Origin: Mesorhizobium xinjiangense
GTDB taxonomy: Bacteria > Pseudomonadota > Alphaproteobacteria > Rhizobiales > Rhizobiaceae
Reading direction: 5' to 3'
NCBI RefSeq assembly: GCF_009749525.1
Contig: NZ_WOAC01000006.1
Coordinates: 124,001-188,000, forward strand
Length of the DNA: 64,000 nt
Shown here: in pieces, positions 8,105 to 17,029 of the stretch
Layout of the letters: each line of letters starts with the position of its first letter
Position numbering within the stretch: the first letter of the stretch is position 1
Notes under the pieces: model-generated
What the model was told of the DNA's origin: nothing
The model's database searches: none
Seen by the model: the letters and a program-made list of their open reading frames with translations, nothing else
Program-made: the position numbers and the translations under genes

Positions 8105-8722
8105 CTACGGCCGATAGAGCCATTGCTCCGGAATTCGCACCGAGACGTCTTCGCCCATTTCGATGCGGCCGGGCTTTTCGACCCAGGCGACGAGCCCGCG
8201 CAGCCGCTTGGCCGCCTTCGGGAAAAGCAGCGCGCCCGCATCAAGGTCGGCCATCCCGGCATGTTCGGCCACCGAGCGCCCGGCGATCCTGCACGGCCCG
8301 TTCTGCGCGTCGATCTTCAGCGTCACGCCACCCTTGAAGAACATCAGCGTGCCGGCCGGCAGCAAGGACAGCCGCGGCACGCCGTCGAGAAGCAGATTGG
8401 CGCCTATCCATTCGGGCCCGATGTCCGCGATCTCCATGCTCTGGGCGATCTCGGCCAGTTCGTCGGGCGCCACGATGGACAATTGCCGCTCGTTGCGCAT
8501 TTCCGTGCCGCGCGGATACCACGGCTCGCGCCCGCCCGAATTCCGCGTGATGCCGGCATGGTAATCGCCGGCAATGCCTTCGAAAGTCAGGTCCAGCCCG
8601 TCCGTCGCCCGCGTTTCGAAATGGTCGAACGGGGCGACATAGACGCCGGCGACCGTGGCGGCGAGTTTCCTGGCCGGCAGGATCTCGGGGTCGCGATCAA
8701 GTCGCGTCAACGGCAGTTCCAT
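8105..8722 (-). CDS. MOSC domain protein
   Basis: This 205-residue single-domain MOSC (molybdenum cofactor sulfurase C-terminal) protein has VAGVYVAPFDHFE at the N-terminus, a conserved central region RQLSIVAPDELAEIA, then EWIGANLLLDG and NGPCRIAGRSV with the cysteine expected to bind sulfur or molybdenum. Members include YiiM and YuaD, which detoxify N-hydroxylated compounds or bind the cofactor. The exact substrate is unknown. AAGGAG precedes the ATG. It stands alone between a repeat and the FabH-like gene. Confidence 0.85.
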   Translation of the reverse strand: MELPLTRLDRDPEILPARKLAATVAGVYVAPFDHFETRATDGLDLTFEGIAGDYHAGITRNSGGREPWYPRGTEMRNERQLSIVAPDELAEIAQSMEIADIGPEWIGANLLLDGVPRLSLLPAGTLMFFKGGVTLKIDAQNGPCRIAGRSVAEHAGMADLDAGALLFPKAAKRLRGLVAWVEKPGRIEMGEDVSVRIPEQWLYRP

Positions 8723-8826
8723 GGATCGCTCCTTGCTTGTGATGCCAGACGATTGCCGTCATTCCTCCCCGATTTCCAGTCAAATGTCCTGATCGAACGG
8801 TCAGGCCGATTGATGGACGGCCCTGC

Positions 8827-9948
8827 TCACAACCGCCGAAGCAGCGCCCCGCCGATCGAATAGCCGGCCCCATAGGTGCACAGGAGGCCGTAGTCGCCCG
8901 GCTCCATGTCCTTGAAATTCTGCTGCAGCGCTACCACCGCCCCGGCGGCGGCGGTATTGCCGAGTTCGTCCAGCACCATCGGCGCGCGGTCGTGGTCGAC
9001 CACCTCGCCGAATGCCATCTTCAGGATCAGCGCGTTCATCTTGCCGTTGGCCTGGTGCAGCCAGAACCGGCGCACCGTGCGCGGCGTATGGCCATGTTCG
9101 GCCAGGAAATCGACGATGAAGCGGTGGCTGGCCACCGTGACGTCCTTGAACACCCTGTTGCCCTGCTGCTTGATCAGGTTTCCCTCGCTCGGCACGCGGC
9201 TTACGTCGTCTTCCGCCGCCCGGTTGAGATAGCTGAAGTTGGAGCGGATATTGTTGGAAAACTGCGTCCAGTTGCGCGTGTCGACCAGTTCGAAATGTCC
9301 GACCGGCTCGGCCCCATCCTCGACCGCCTCGATCAGGATGGCCGTCGCCGCATCGCCGAAGATGAAATGGGTCTGCCGGTCGCGGAAATTCAGGTGCGGC
9401 GTGATCAGTTCCGGCGTCACGACGAGCGCCCGGCGATGAGCGCCGGAACGCACCAGGTTGAATGCCGCGTGCAGGCCGCCGGCAGCCGATGAGCATCCCA
9501 GGCTCAGATCGAAGGCCGCGCCGCCGGCCCCGATCTCCTGCTGGATCTCGATGCCGATCGAGGGATACATGCGCTGCAGATGCGAGGCGGCGCAGATGAC
9601 CAGATCGACATCGCGTGCATCGACCTTCGCGTCGTCGAGCGCCCGGCGCGCCGCCGAGGCGCCGAACTCGGCCATCACGGAAAGTTCGTCGTCATCGCGC
9701 AGCGCAATGCGCGGCGCCATGCGGTCCGGGTCGAGGATGCCGTCGGGCGTGTGGACATGGCGGCGGCGGATGCCCGATGCGTGGACGATGAAATCGGCGC
9801 TCGATTTCGCCAGCGGCTCCAGCCCTTGCTCACGCCGGCGCAGGTTTTCCCGGCAGACCCAGAGATTGAAGCTTTCGACGAGTTCCTCGTTGCTGATCGA
9901 GGCTTCCGGGATGGTGACGCCCATCCCGCTGATGACGACGCGCTTCAT
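8827..9948 (-). CDS. 3-oxoacyl-ACP synthase III-family (FabH-like) enzyme
   Basis: This 373-residue thiolase-fold condensing enzyme has the triad Cys152 (SLGCSSAA), His298 (WLHQAN) and Asn331 (ELGNTAAA), so it should be active. It is longer than the roughly 320-residue housekeeping FabH and resembles the accessory synthases that condense medium-chain acyl-CoA or acyl-ACP with malonyl-ACP. No plsX or acyl carrier gene is adjacent, which also argues against the housekeeping copy. It is monocistronic here. The starter acyl chain cannot be inferred. Confidence 0.85.
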   Translation of the reverse strand: MKRVVISGMGVTIPEASISNEELVESFNLWVCRENLRRREQGLEPLAKSSADFIVHASGIRRRHVHTPDGILDPDRMAPRIALRDDDELSVMAEFGASAARRALDDAKVDARDVDLVICAASHLQRMYPSIGIEIQQEIGAGGAAFDLSLGCSSAAGGLHAAFNLVRSGAHRRALVVTPELITPHLNFRDRQTHFIFGDAATAILIEAVEDGAEPVGHFELVDTRNWTQFSNNIRSNFSYLNRAAEDDVSRVPSEGNLIKQQGNRVFKDVTVASHRFIVDFLAEHGHTPRTVRRFWLHQANGKMNALILKMAFGEVVDHDRAPMVLDELGNTAAAGAVVALQQNFKDMEPGDYGLLCTYGAGYSIGGALLRRL

Positions 9949-10023
9949 AGGTTTCGGGCTCTCCTTCGCCGCACGGGCGGGGACTGCCTACCCGACACAT
10001 GCGACCCATGTCCACCGCCATTA

Positions 10024-10075
10024 GAGCAATTCCAGGAGAAGTGGTCCCCGGTTCTCCGTCCGGAATTGTGTAGAA
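10024..10075. repeat. Short palindromic intergenic repeat (GAGCAATTCC type)
   Basis: GAGCAATTCC at 10024-10033 is mirrored by GGAATTGTG at 10062-10070, with inner arms GGAGAA (10035-10040) and TTCTCC (10052-10057). The pattern resembles a dispersed intergenic repeat of Hyphomicrobiales. The rest of the 354-base gap (9949-10302) shows no other structure. Confidence 0.55.
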
Positions 10076-10302
10076 ACTTGGAACCGGACCGCTGAATCAA
10101 ATCCGCGAAGCAACGAGCCGATCCGGTGACGATCCTCGCACATTGGCGCGAATTGGCAATCACGCCGTGCTGCAGCGCACAGGAAAATGCGAGCGCCGCG
10201 GCTCCTGCCCTGCGCGGCATCGCCAGGCACAGGCTTTACCGCCCGCGCAGCCGGGTCTATTCTCGGGCGCAAGCGGGGAGCGGACAATTGGAGGGTTTCG
10301 CC

Positions 10303-10719
10303 ATGCGCACCCGCCGCGCTTCCACGCCTCTCGCGATCGCGGCCCTTGCAGCCGCGGCAACCCAGGCCGGCGCCGCCGACTTTTCCTGCAACAATCTGGT
10401 TCCGCTTGGGCAAAAGATGATCTGTTCCGGCTTCGAGCCCAACTGGGCGGTGGAACTCGTCTGCGACGGGCCGCAGATGACGTCGAATTTCATCGACGCC
10501 TTTTCCGGCAGCGGTATCCAGACGACGCCGGGAAGCGTCACCTTTTCATCGGAAAATCCATGGACCTTCGAGACGAGCCACCCGGTCACGGGTTCGATCG
10601 CCTATACGCCCGCCGGCTGCTCCGACGAGGGCGACAATGTCCACGACTTCACCTTCACCCCGACCGGCGCGCCGGGGCTCTCGGAACCTTTCTTCCCGTT
10701 TTGTTGTCGGATGGAGTAA
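10303..10719 (+). CDS. Exported protein of unknown function
   Basis: This 138-residue protein starts at ATG 10303 with GGAGGG upstream. Residues 1-24 are an arginine-rich start and an alanine-rich hydrophobic stretch ending GAA-D, a good Sec signal peptide. The mature part has six cysteines, including a final FCC, so disulphides are likely in the periplasm. The segment ICSGFEPNWAVELVCDG resembles small envelope proteins of the COG3650 type, but this is weak. No operon partner is present. Function is unknown. Confidence 0.7.
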   Translation: MRTRRASTPLAIAALAAAATQAGAADFSCNNLVPLGQKMICSGFEPNWAVELVCDGPQMTSNFIDAFSGSGIQTTPGSVTFSSENPWTFETSHPVTGSIAYTPAGCSDEGDNVHDFTFTPTGAPGLSEPFFPFCCRME

Positions 10720-10797
10720 CCGGCAGGCGCAAAGCCGCGTCCGCCGTGGGTCGCGGCATCATCGGTGGCGGATCCGCCACCGACACCAACTCGGTTC

Positions 10798-12447
10798 CTA
10801 CCGCGTCAGCCTTTTATACGTCATTCGGTGCGGATTGACGCTGTCGGGCCCCAGCCGCCTGATCTTGTCGGCCTCGTATTCCTCGAAATTGCCCTCGAAC
10901 CATTCGACATGGCTGTCGCCCTCGAAGGCCAGGATATGGGTGGCCAGCCGGTCGAGGAACATGCGGTCGTGGCTGATGATGACGGCGCAGCCGGCAAAGT
11001 TTTCCAGCGCGTCCTCAAGTGCTGCCAGCGTCTCGGTGTCGAGATCGTTGGTCGGCTCGTCGAGAAGGATAACGTTGCCACCGGCCTTCAGCATCTTGGC
11101 CAGGTGCACGCGGTTGCGCTGGCCGCCCGACAGCGTGCCCACCTTCTGCTGCTGGTCGCCGCCCTTGAAGTTGAAGGACGAGCAATAGGCCCTTGAATTC
11201 ACTTCATGCTTGCCGAGCTTGATGAGGTCGTTGCCGCCCGAAATCTCTTCCCACACCGTCTTGTCGGAGTTGAGATGGTCGCGGCTCTGGTCGACATAGC
11301 CGAGATGCACCGTCTCGCCGACGCGGATTTCGCCGGCATCGGGCGTTTCCTGGCCGGTGATCATCTTGAACAGCGTCGACTTGCCCGCGCCGTTCGGACC
11401 GATCACGCCGACGATGCCGCCGGGCGGCAGCTTGAATTCGAGATCGTCGATCAGGAGTCGGTCGCCAAACCCCTTGGTCAGGCCGTCGGCCTCGATCACC
11501 ACCTGGCCGAGGCGCTCGCCGGCCGGGATGATGATCTGCGCGTCGCCGGGCCGGCGGTCGTTGGCTGCCTTGACCAGCTCGTCATAGGCCCGGATACGGG
11601 CCTTGGACTTGGCCTGCCGGGCCTTCGGGCTGGCGGCCATCCATTCGCGCTCGCGCTCCAGCGCCTTCTGGCGCGCCGCCTCTTCGCGGCCCTCCTGCGC
11701 CATGCGTTTGGCCTTGGCCTCCAGATAGGCCGTGTAGTTGCCCTCGTAGGGAATGCCGCGGCCGCGGTCGAGCTCGAGGATCCAGCCCGTCACATTGTCG
11801 AGGAAGTAGCGGTCGTGGGTGATGATGAGAACGGCACCGGGATATTGGCGCAGATGCTTTTCCAGCCAGGCGGTCGTCTCGGCGTCGAGATGGTTGGTCG
11901 GCTCGTCGAGCAGAAGCAGGTCGGGCTGCTGCAAAAGCAGCCGGCAGAGCGCCACGCGGCGCTTCTCGCCGCCCGAGAGGGAGGAAACGTCGGCGTCGCC
12001 CGGCGGGCAGCGCAGCGCCTCCATGGCCATCTCGACCTGGCTCTCCAGATCCCACAGGTTCTGGCTGTCGATCTGGTCCTGCAGCTTGGCCGCCTCGTCC
12101 GCCGTCTCGTCGGAATAATCCATCATCAGTTCGTTGTAGCGGTCGAGGATCGCCTGCTTGCCGGCCACGCCCTCCATGACGTTGCCCATGACGTCCTTGG
12201 AGGCATCGAGCTCGGGCTCCTGGGACAGGTAGCCGCAGGTCGCGCCATCGGCCAGCCACGCCTCGCCGGTGAACTCCTTGTCGAGCCCGGCCATGATCCT
12301 GAGTACCGTCGACTTGCCCGCGCCGTTGGGACCGAGAATGCCGATCTTGGCGTCCGGGTAGAAAGACAGGTGGATGTTTGCCAGGACCTTCTTCTGTCCG
12401 TAGGACTTGGTAAGGCCCGACATGTGATAGATGAACTGGCGTGCCAT
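10798..12447 (-). CDS. ettA: Energy-dependent translational throttle protein EttA (ABC-F ATPase)
   Basis: This 549-residue soluble protein has two ABC domains, each with GPNGAGKST, and the signatures LSGGEKRR and LSGGQRNR. There are no membrane segments. The long linker and the arm insertion fit the EttA branch of ABC-F proteins, which bind the ribosomal E site and gate entry into elongation depending on the ATP/ADP ratio. Length matches E. coli EttA (about 555). It is monocistronic and converges on nothing; the next gene is divergent. Confidence 0.95.
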   Translation of the reverse strand: MARQFIYHMSGLTKSYGQKKVLANIHLSFYPDAKIGILGPNGAGKSTVLRIMAGLDKEFTGEAWLADGATCGYLSQEPELDASKDVMGNVMEGVAGKQAILDRYNELMMDYSDETADEAAKLQDQIDSQNLWDLESQVEMAMEALRCPPGDADVSSLSGGEKRRVALCRLLLQQPDLLLLDEPTNHLDAETTAWLEKHLRQYPGAVLIITHDRYFLDNVTGWILELDRGRGIPYEGNYTAYLEAKAKRMAQEGREEAARQKALEREREWMAASPKARQAKSKARIRAYDELVKAANDRRPGDAQIIIPAGERLGQVVIEADGLTKGFGDRLLIDDLEFKLPPGGIVGVIGPNGAGKSTLFKMITGQETPDAGEIRVGETVHLGYVDQSRDHLNSDKTVWEEISGGNDLIKLGKHEVNSRAYCSSFNFKGGDQQQKVGTLSGGQRNRVHLAKMLKAGGNVILLDEPTNDLDTETLAALEDALENFAGCAVIISHDRMFLDRLATHILAFEGDSHVEWFEGNFEEYEADKIRRLGPDSVNPHRMTYKRLTR

Positions 12448-12540
12448 GGCGCGCGGAAACTCCGTCTTGACGAAATCGGGGAAAATTGCGTTGCGGCGTA
12501 TTTAGGCGATGTGGCGCCTGACGGCAAACGGTTTCGGCCA

Positions 12541-13512
12541 ATGACGGAGCAATCGGGCGAGGCAAGCGGCATGGGCTATACGAGCAGCACCGGCCATGAA
12601 AGCCCCACGGGCGCGACCCTGCGCCTCTACACCAGGCGAGCGGAGACCGATGCGCGCGGCGTCGTGCAGATCAATCATGGTCTGGCCGAACATGCCGGCC
12701 GCTATGCCCGCTTCGCCGATTTCCTCGCCGCGCACGGCTTTCACGTCTATGCCCACGACCATCGCGGCCACGGACGAACGAAGGCGCCCGACGCTCCGCC
12801 GGGCATGTTTTCCACGCAAGACGGAACCGGCAAGCTGCTCGCCGACGTCGATGCCATCCACGACCTGATCGCCCTCGAGCATCCGGGCCTGCCGGTCATC
12901 GTCTTCGGCCATTCCATGGGCGGCATGGTCGCGCTCAACCATGTGCTGAAACACCCCTCGCATGTGCGCGGGGCGGCCATATGGAACGCCAATTTCAGCG
13001 CCGGCTTCACTGCCCGTGCGGCGCTGGCCTTCCTCGCCTGGGAGCGTTTCCGCCTCGGCGCCGACGTGCCCTCGCGCATCCTGCCGCGCCTCACCTTCCG
13101 CACATGGGCGAAGCAGATTTCGAACGCCGGCACGGATTTCGACTGGCTGTCGCAGGACGCGGCGGAAGTCGCCGCCTACAGGGACGATCCGCTGTGCGGC
13201 TGGGACGCGTCCGTCTCCATGTGGCGCGACATATTCGGCCTCGCTGTCGCGGGAGCCGACGATCGCAATTTTGCCGATGTGCCCAGGGACCTGCCCTTTC
13301 ATCTCCTGGGCGGCGCCGACGATCCGGCGACCGAAGGCGGCAAGGCCGTCACGGTCCTGGCCGATCGCCTGCGCGCGATGGGATTTTCCAACGTCGTCTC
13401 GACGATCCGTCCCGCTACCCGCCACGAAACGCTCAACGAGATCGGCCGCGAGGCCGCGATGGCCGATTTCGTCGCCTGGGCCTGTTCCGTCCTCGCCCGG
13501 GAGCCGCCATAG
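12541..13512 (+). CDS. Alpha/beta hydrolase (monoacylglycerol lipase/lysophospholipase-like)
   Basis: This is a 323-residue serine hydrolase with HGLAEHAGRY near residue 45, the nucleophile elbow FGHSMGG with Ser125 and a C-terminal His295 in RHETLNE. The pattern matches the PldB/monoglyceride-lipase group (Hydrolase_4). The substrate is probably a lysophospholipid or monoacylglycerol. No signal peptide is seen. ATG 12541 has only weak upstream purines, and ATG 12571 is an alternative. The same frame stays open far upstream to 11206, but that part is antisense to ettA. Confidence 0.85.
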   Translation: MTEQSGEASGMGYTSSTGHESPTGATLRLYTRRAETDARGVVQINHGLAEHAGRYARFADFLAAHGFHVYAHDHRGHGRTKAPDAPPGMFSTQDGTGKLLADVDAIHDLIALEHPGLPVIVFGHSMGGMVALNHVLKHPSHVRGAAIWNANFSAGFTARAALAFLAWERFRLGADVPSRILPRLTFRTWAKQISNAGTDFDWLSQDAAEVAAYRDDPLCGWDASVSMWRDIFGLAVAGADDRNFADVPRDLPFHLLGGADDPATEGGKAVTVLADRLRAMGFSNVVSTIRPATRHETLNEIGREAAMADFVAWACSVLAREPP

Positions 13513-13641
13513 AGTATGCAAATACAGGTACAAGTAGAACAACTCTATCGAATGAACCTCAATTTATCTCTATTTAGAAAAAATTGATATTCTCACTTCA
13601 AGTTACGTCCGAGTGCGATCCGACCAGGCGGGGGACTTCGG

Positions 13642-15663
13642 ATGTTTTCGCGCATTGTATCTTGTATTGCTTATGAACACGACCAGACCTTCGTGCTGGT
13701 CGCGGTGGTCGTCTGCGTGATGGGCGCGGCCACGGCCGTGCATATCTTTCGCCGCGCGTGCGAGGTGGACAATTCACACCGGCTGAACTGGTTGCTCCTT
13801 TCGGGCCTCGCCGTCGGCTCGACCATCTGGACAACCCATTTCGTCGCCATGCTGGGGTTCAATCTCGTCGAGACCGTGGGCTACGATATCGCGCTCACGC
13901 TGGCGTCGCTTGCCGCCGGCATCGTCTTCAGCACCGGCGGCCTTTGGCTCGCCGCGTCCGGCGAGCGCCTGGCAACAAGGGTCCTCGGCGGCATGATCGT
14001 CGGCCTGGGCGCCGCAGCCGCCCATTATGTCGGCATGGCCGGCGTCGACATTCCTGCCCGCATCGAATGGAATCCGGCCCTGGTCGCAGCCTCTGTCGCC
14101 ATTGGCGCGGCCCTTGGCGGGATCGCTTTCGGTCTCGACCCGAAGCAGCGAGACTTTTGGGGATGGCGCAGCGTCGTCCTCGTCGCTGCCATATGCGGCA
14201 CGCATTTCGCCGCCATGGCAGCCGCCACATATATCCCGCTCCCCATGGCCGAGGCAGGCGGGCCGGCCCTTTCGAAGGAATTGACGGCCGTCATCGTTCT
14301 CGTCGTCTCGCTGGCCGTGATGGGCATCGCCATTTACGGCGTCGATGCCCGCACGCAGCGCGATCTCCTGGCCTCGTACCGCCACGCCGCCCTGCACGAT
14401 CCCCTGACCGGGATGCCGAACCGCCATGCGCTGTCGACACGCCTCGACATCGTGCTCGGCGCCCCGAACCCGCAAGGCTGCGTCATCGTCATCGACCTCG
14501 ACCGCTTCAAGGACATCAACGACGTCCATGGCCACGCCGCCGGCGACGCGGTGCTGCAGGAAATCGCGGGGCGCTTCACCTCCACACTGCGCGACAACGA
14601 GTTCATCGCCCGCACGGGCGGCGACGAATTCGTGGCCCTGAAATGGGCGACGGACTGCGAGCGTCAGGCAACCGATTTCGCCGATCGCCTCCTGGCCTGC
14701 GTCGACCGCCCGGTCGTCTACGGCGGCCACGCACTCACCACCGGGGCAAGCATCGGCGCCAGCCTGTTTCCACGCCAGGGCTCTTCGCCCGACGATCTCG
14801 TGCACAATGCCGACCAGGCCATGTACCGCGCCAAGAAAAGCCGCCAGGCGAGCGTCTGCTTCTTCGACGAGGCGCTCGATGGCGAGCATCGCAAGCGCAA
14901 GGCGCTCGCCATGCAATTGCGGCATGCCGTCGAGCGCGACGAGTTGGAGCTCTACTATCAGCCGCAAATCGACGTCGCGAGCGGCGCGACGCTCGGTTTC
15001 GAGGCCCTTTTGCGCTGGAACCACCCGGAGCAAGGGTTGCTTGCCGCCAACGACTTCGTCCCGATCGCCGAGGATACGGGGCTGATCGTTCCGATCGGCG
15101 AATGGGTGTTGCGGACAGCCTGCCGGCAGGCCGCATACTGGGAGGCGTCCTGCAAGGTTGCGGTCAACGTCGCCTCGGCGCAATTCACGCAATGCGACCT
15201 GGCCAGGATCGTCCACGAAGCCCTGATCGAAAGCGGGCTGAGCCCGGCGCGTCTCGAGATCGAACTGACCGAGGGCAGCATCATCGAGGATCAGCAGCAG
15301 ACCCTGCATGTGCTGCGCCAGCTCAAGGCGCTGGGCGTATCGATCGCGATGGACGACTTCGGAACGGGCTATTCCTCGCTCGCCATGCTGCAGCACTATC
15401 CCATCGACAAGATCAAGATCGACCGCTCCTTCATCAGCGCCATCGCCAGCAATATCGAATCGCTGGCCATCGTCAAATCGACGATCATGCTGGCGCAGCA
15501 TCTGCGCATACCCGTGCTCGCCGAAGGCGTGGAAAGCGACGAGCATCTGGAGGTGCTGCGCACCCAGGGCTGCAACGAGGCCCAGGGCTATCTGTTCGGC
15601 AGACCGGTCCCGCTGCACAGCCTGACCATGGGCCAGAAAGCGGCCGTCGCGGCGCGGCGCTGA
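13642..15663 (+). CDS. MHYT-GGDEF-EAL membrane protein (cyclic-di-GMP synthase/phosphodiesterase)
   Basis: This is a 673-residue protein. Residues 10-240 hold about seven membrane helices with three MHYT-like motifs (TTHFVAML near 63, AHYVGMAG near 127, THFAAMAA near 186), a proposed sensor for oxygen, CO or NO. The GGDEF domain has an intact RTGGDEF near residue 325, while the allosteric I-site reads RDNE instead of RxxD. The EAL domain starts at FEALLRW near 453, with ELTEG, DDFGTGYSSL and KIDRSFI retained. Both activities are therefore possible. No partner gene is adjacent. Confidence 0.92.
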   Translation: MFSRIVSCIAYEHDQTFVLVAVVVCVMGAATAVHIFRRACEVDNSHRLNWLLLSGLAVGSTIWTTHFVAMLGFNLVETVGYDIALTLASLAAGIVFSTGGLWLAASGERLATRVLGGMIVGLGAAAAHYVGMAGVDIPARIEWNPALVAASVAIGAALGGIAFGLDPKQRDFWGWRSVVLVAAICGTHFAAMAAATYIPLPMAEAGGPALSKELTAVIVLVVSLAVMGIAIYGVDARTQRDLLASYRHAALHDPLTGMPNRHALSTRLDIVLGAPNPQGCVIVIDLDRFKDINDVHGHAAGDAVLQEIAGRFTSTLRDNEFIARTGGDEFVALKWATDCERQATDFADRLLACVDRPVVYGGHALTTGASIGASLFPRQGSSPDDLVHNADQAMYRAKKSRQASVCFFDEALDGEHRKRKALAMQLRHAVERDELELYYQPQIDVASGATLGFEALLRWNHPEQGLLAANDFVPIAEDTGLIVPIGEWVLRTACRQAAYWEASCKVAVNVASAQFTQCDLARIVHEALIESGLSPARLEIELTEGSIIEDQQQTLHVLRQLKALGVSIAMDDFGTGYSSLAMLQHYPIDKIKIDRSFISAIASNIESLAIVKSTIMLAQHLRIPVLAEGVESDEHLEVLRTQGCNEAQGYLFGRPVPLHSLTMGQKAAVAARR

Positions 15664-15853
15664 CAAAGGTTCCCGGCAGGACCAATGCTCCGGTGCGAAC
15701 TGGGCATGGCGGCCGCCAATCGATCGGGCCACATTGATCGGACAATGAAGCGGCGTGGCAACCGAATTGCCGGCGCGACAGCCAATTATCGTTTTGTTTG
15801 TCCGGCACATATTGTAGTCAGGTTGCCAACGACAACCGCAGCTTCCGGACATC

Positions 15854-17029
15854 ATGGCTCAACCACCCCTCAAAGGCGTTCGCGTCATCGAGTTGGCCCG
15901 CATTCTGGCAGGCCCCTGGGCTGGCCAGTTGCTGGCCGATCTCGGCGCCGACGTCATCAAGATCGAGAACCCGAATGGCGGCGACGATACCCGCAAATGG
16001 GGTCCGCCCTTCCTCATGAGCCAGGACGGGGAGAACCTCTCGGCCGCCTATTATCATTCGACGAATCGCGGCAAGCGTTCGGTCGCCATCGACTTCTCGA
16101 CGGCGGAGGGAGCGGAAACGGTGCGCCGGCTGATCGCCACGGCCGACGTGTTGATCGAGAATTTCAAGCTCGGCGGGCTGAAGAAATACGGGCTCGACTA
16201 CGAGAGCCTGCAAAAGATCAATCCGCGTCTCGTCTATTGCTCGATCACCGGCTTCGGCCAGACCGGGCCCTACGCGCCGCGGCCTGGCTATGACTTCATC
16301 ATCCAGGGGATGTCCGGCATGATGTCGATCACCGGCGAGCCGGGGCGCGAGCCGCAAAAGGCGGGCGTGGCGATTTCCGACATCTTCACCGGGCTTTACT
16401 CCGTCATCGCCATCCAGGCCGCGCTGCGCCACGCCGAGGCGACCGGCGAAGGCCAGCACATCGACATGGCGCTGTTCGACACGCAGATTTCGGTGCTCGG
16501 CAACCAGAACCTCAACTATCTCGTGTCGGGCAATCCGCCCGTGCAGATGGGCAACGCCCATATGAACATCGCGCCCTACGAGGTGCTGCCGGTGGCCGAC
16601 GGCCACATCATCCTGGCGGTCGGCAATGACGGCCAGTTCCGCAATTTCTGTACCGTCGTCGGGCTCGACACCCTGCCCGACGACCCGGACTTTTCCACAA
16701 ATCCGGCCCGCGTGACGAACCGCGCCCGGCTGCGCGAGACGATCGTCTCTGCCCTTGCGGACTGGAAGAAGGACGTGTTGCTGCCGAAGCTCGAAGCGGC
16801 GAACGTACCGGCAAGTCCGATCAACGATATCGGCGAGATGTTCGCCGATCCACAGACGATTGCGCGCGCAATGCGCATTGACCTCGACGACGGCCACGGA
16901 AACATGGTCCCCTCGGTGCGTGCGCCCATGGTCATGTCGGCGAGCCCCCTCGCCTATGACAGGCCCTCGCCGCGTCTGGGCGAACACACGCAAGAAGTCC
17001 TGGCGGAACTGGAGAAACGCGAATCATGA
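15854..17029 (+). CDS. CaiB/BaiF (class III) CoA-transferase family
   Basis: This 391-residue protein begins PLKGVRVIELARILAGPWAG, typical of class III CoA-transferases, and has the catalytic Asp in RPGYDFIIQGMSG near residue 152. These enzymes move CoA between carboxylic acids. The gene overlaps the next one by 4 bases (ATGA), which encodes a thiamine-diphosphate enzyme, so the two probably act in sequence on one acid. The formyl-CoA:oxalate transferase/oxalyl-CoA decarboxylase pair has the same two families, but the acid used here is unknown. Confidence 0.88.
   Translation: MAQPPLKGVRVIELARILAGPWAGQLLADLGADVIKIENPNGGDDTRKWGPPFLMSQDGENLSAAYYHSTNRGKRSVAIDFSTAEGAETVRRLIATADVLIENFKLGGLKKYGLDYESLQKINPRLVYCSITGFGQTGPYAPRPGYDFIIQGMSGMMSITGEPGREPQKAGVAISDIFTGLYSVIAIQAALRHAEATGEGQHIDMALFDTQISVLGNQNLNYLVSGNPPVQMGNAHMNIAPYEVLPVADGHIILAVGNDGQFRNFCTVVGLDTLPDDPDFSTNPARVTNRARLRETIVSALADWKKDVLLPKLEAANVPASPINDIGEMFADPQTIARAMRIDLDDGHGNMVPSVRAPMVMSASPLAYDRPSPRLGEHTQEVLAELEKRES

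Noticed and set aside
11206-12540. Long open frame on the plus strand joined to the alpha/beta hydrolase gene
   Set aside because: This part is antisense to ettA and has no domain; only 12541-13512 shows hydrolase motifs.
13774-15855. 693-codon frame on the minus strand
   Set aside because: It is antisense to the GGDEF-EAL gene; open frames on the other strand are expected at this GC content.
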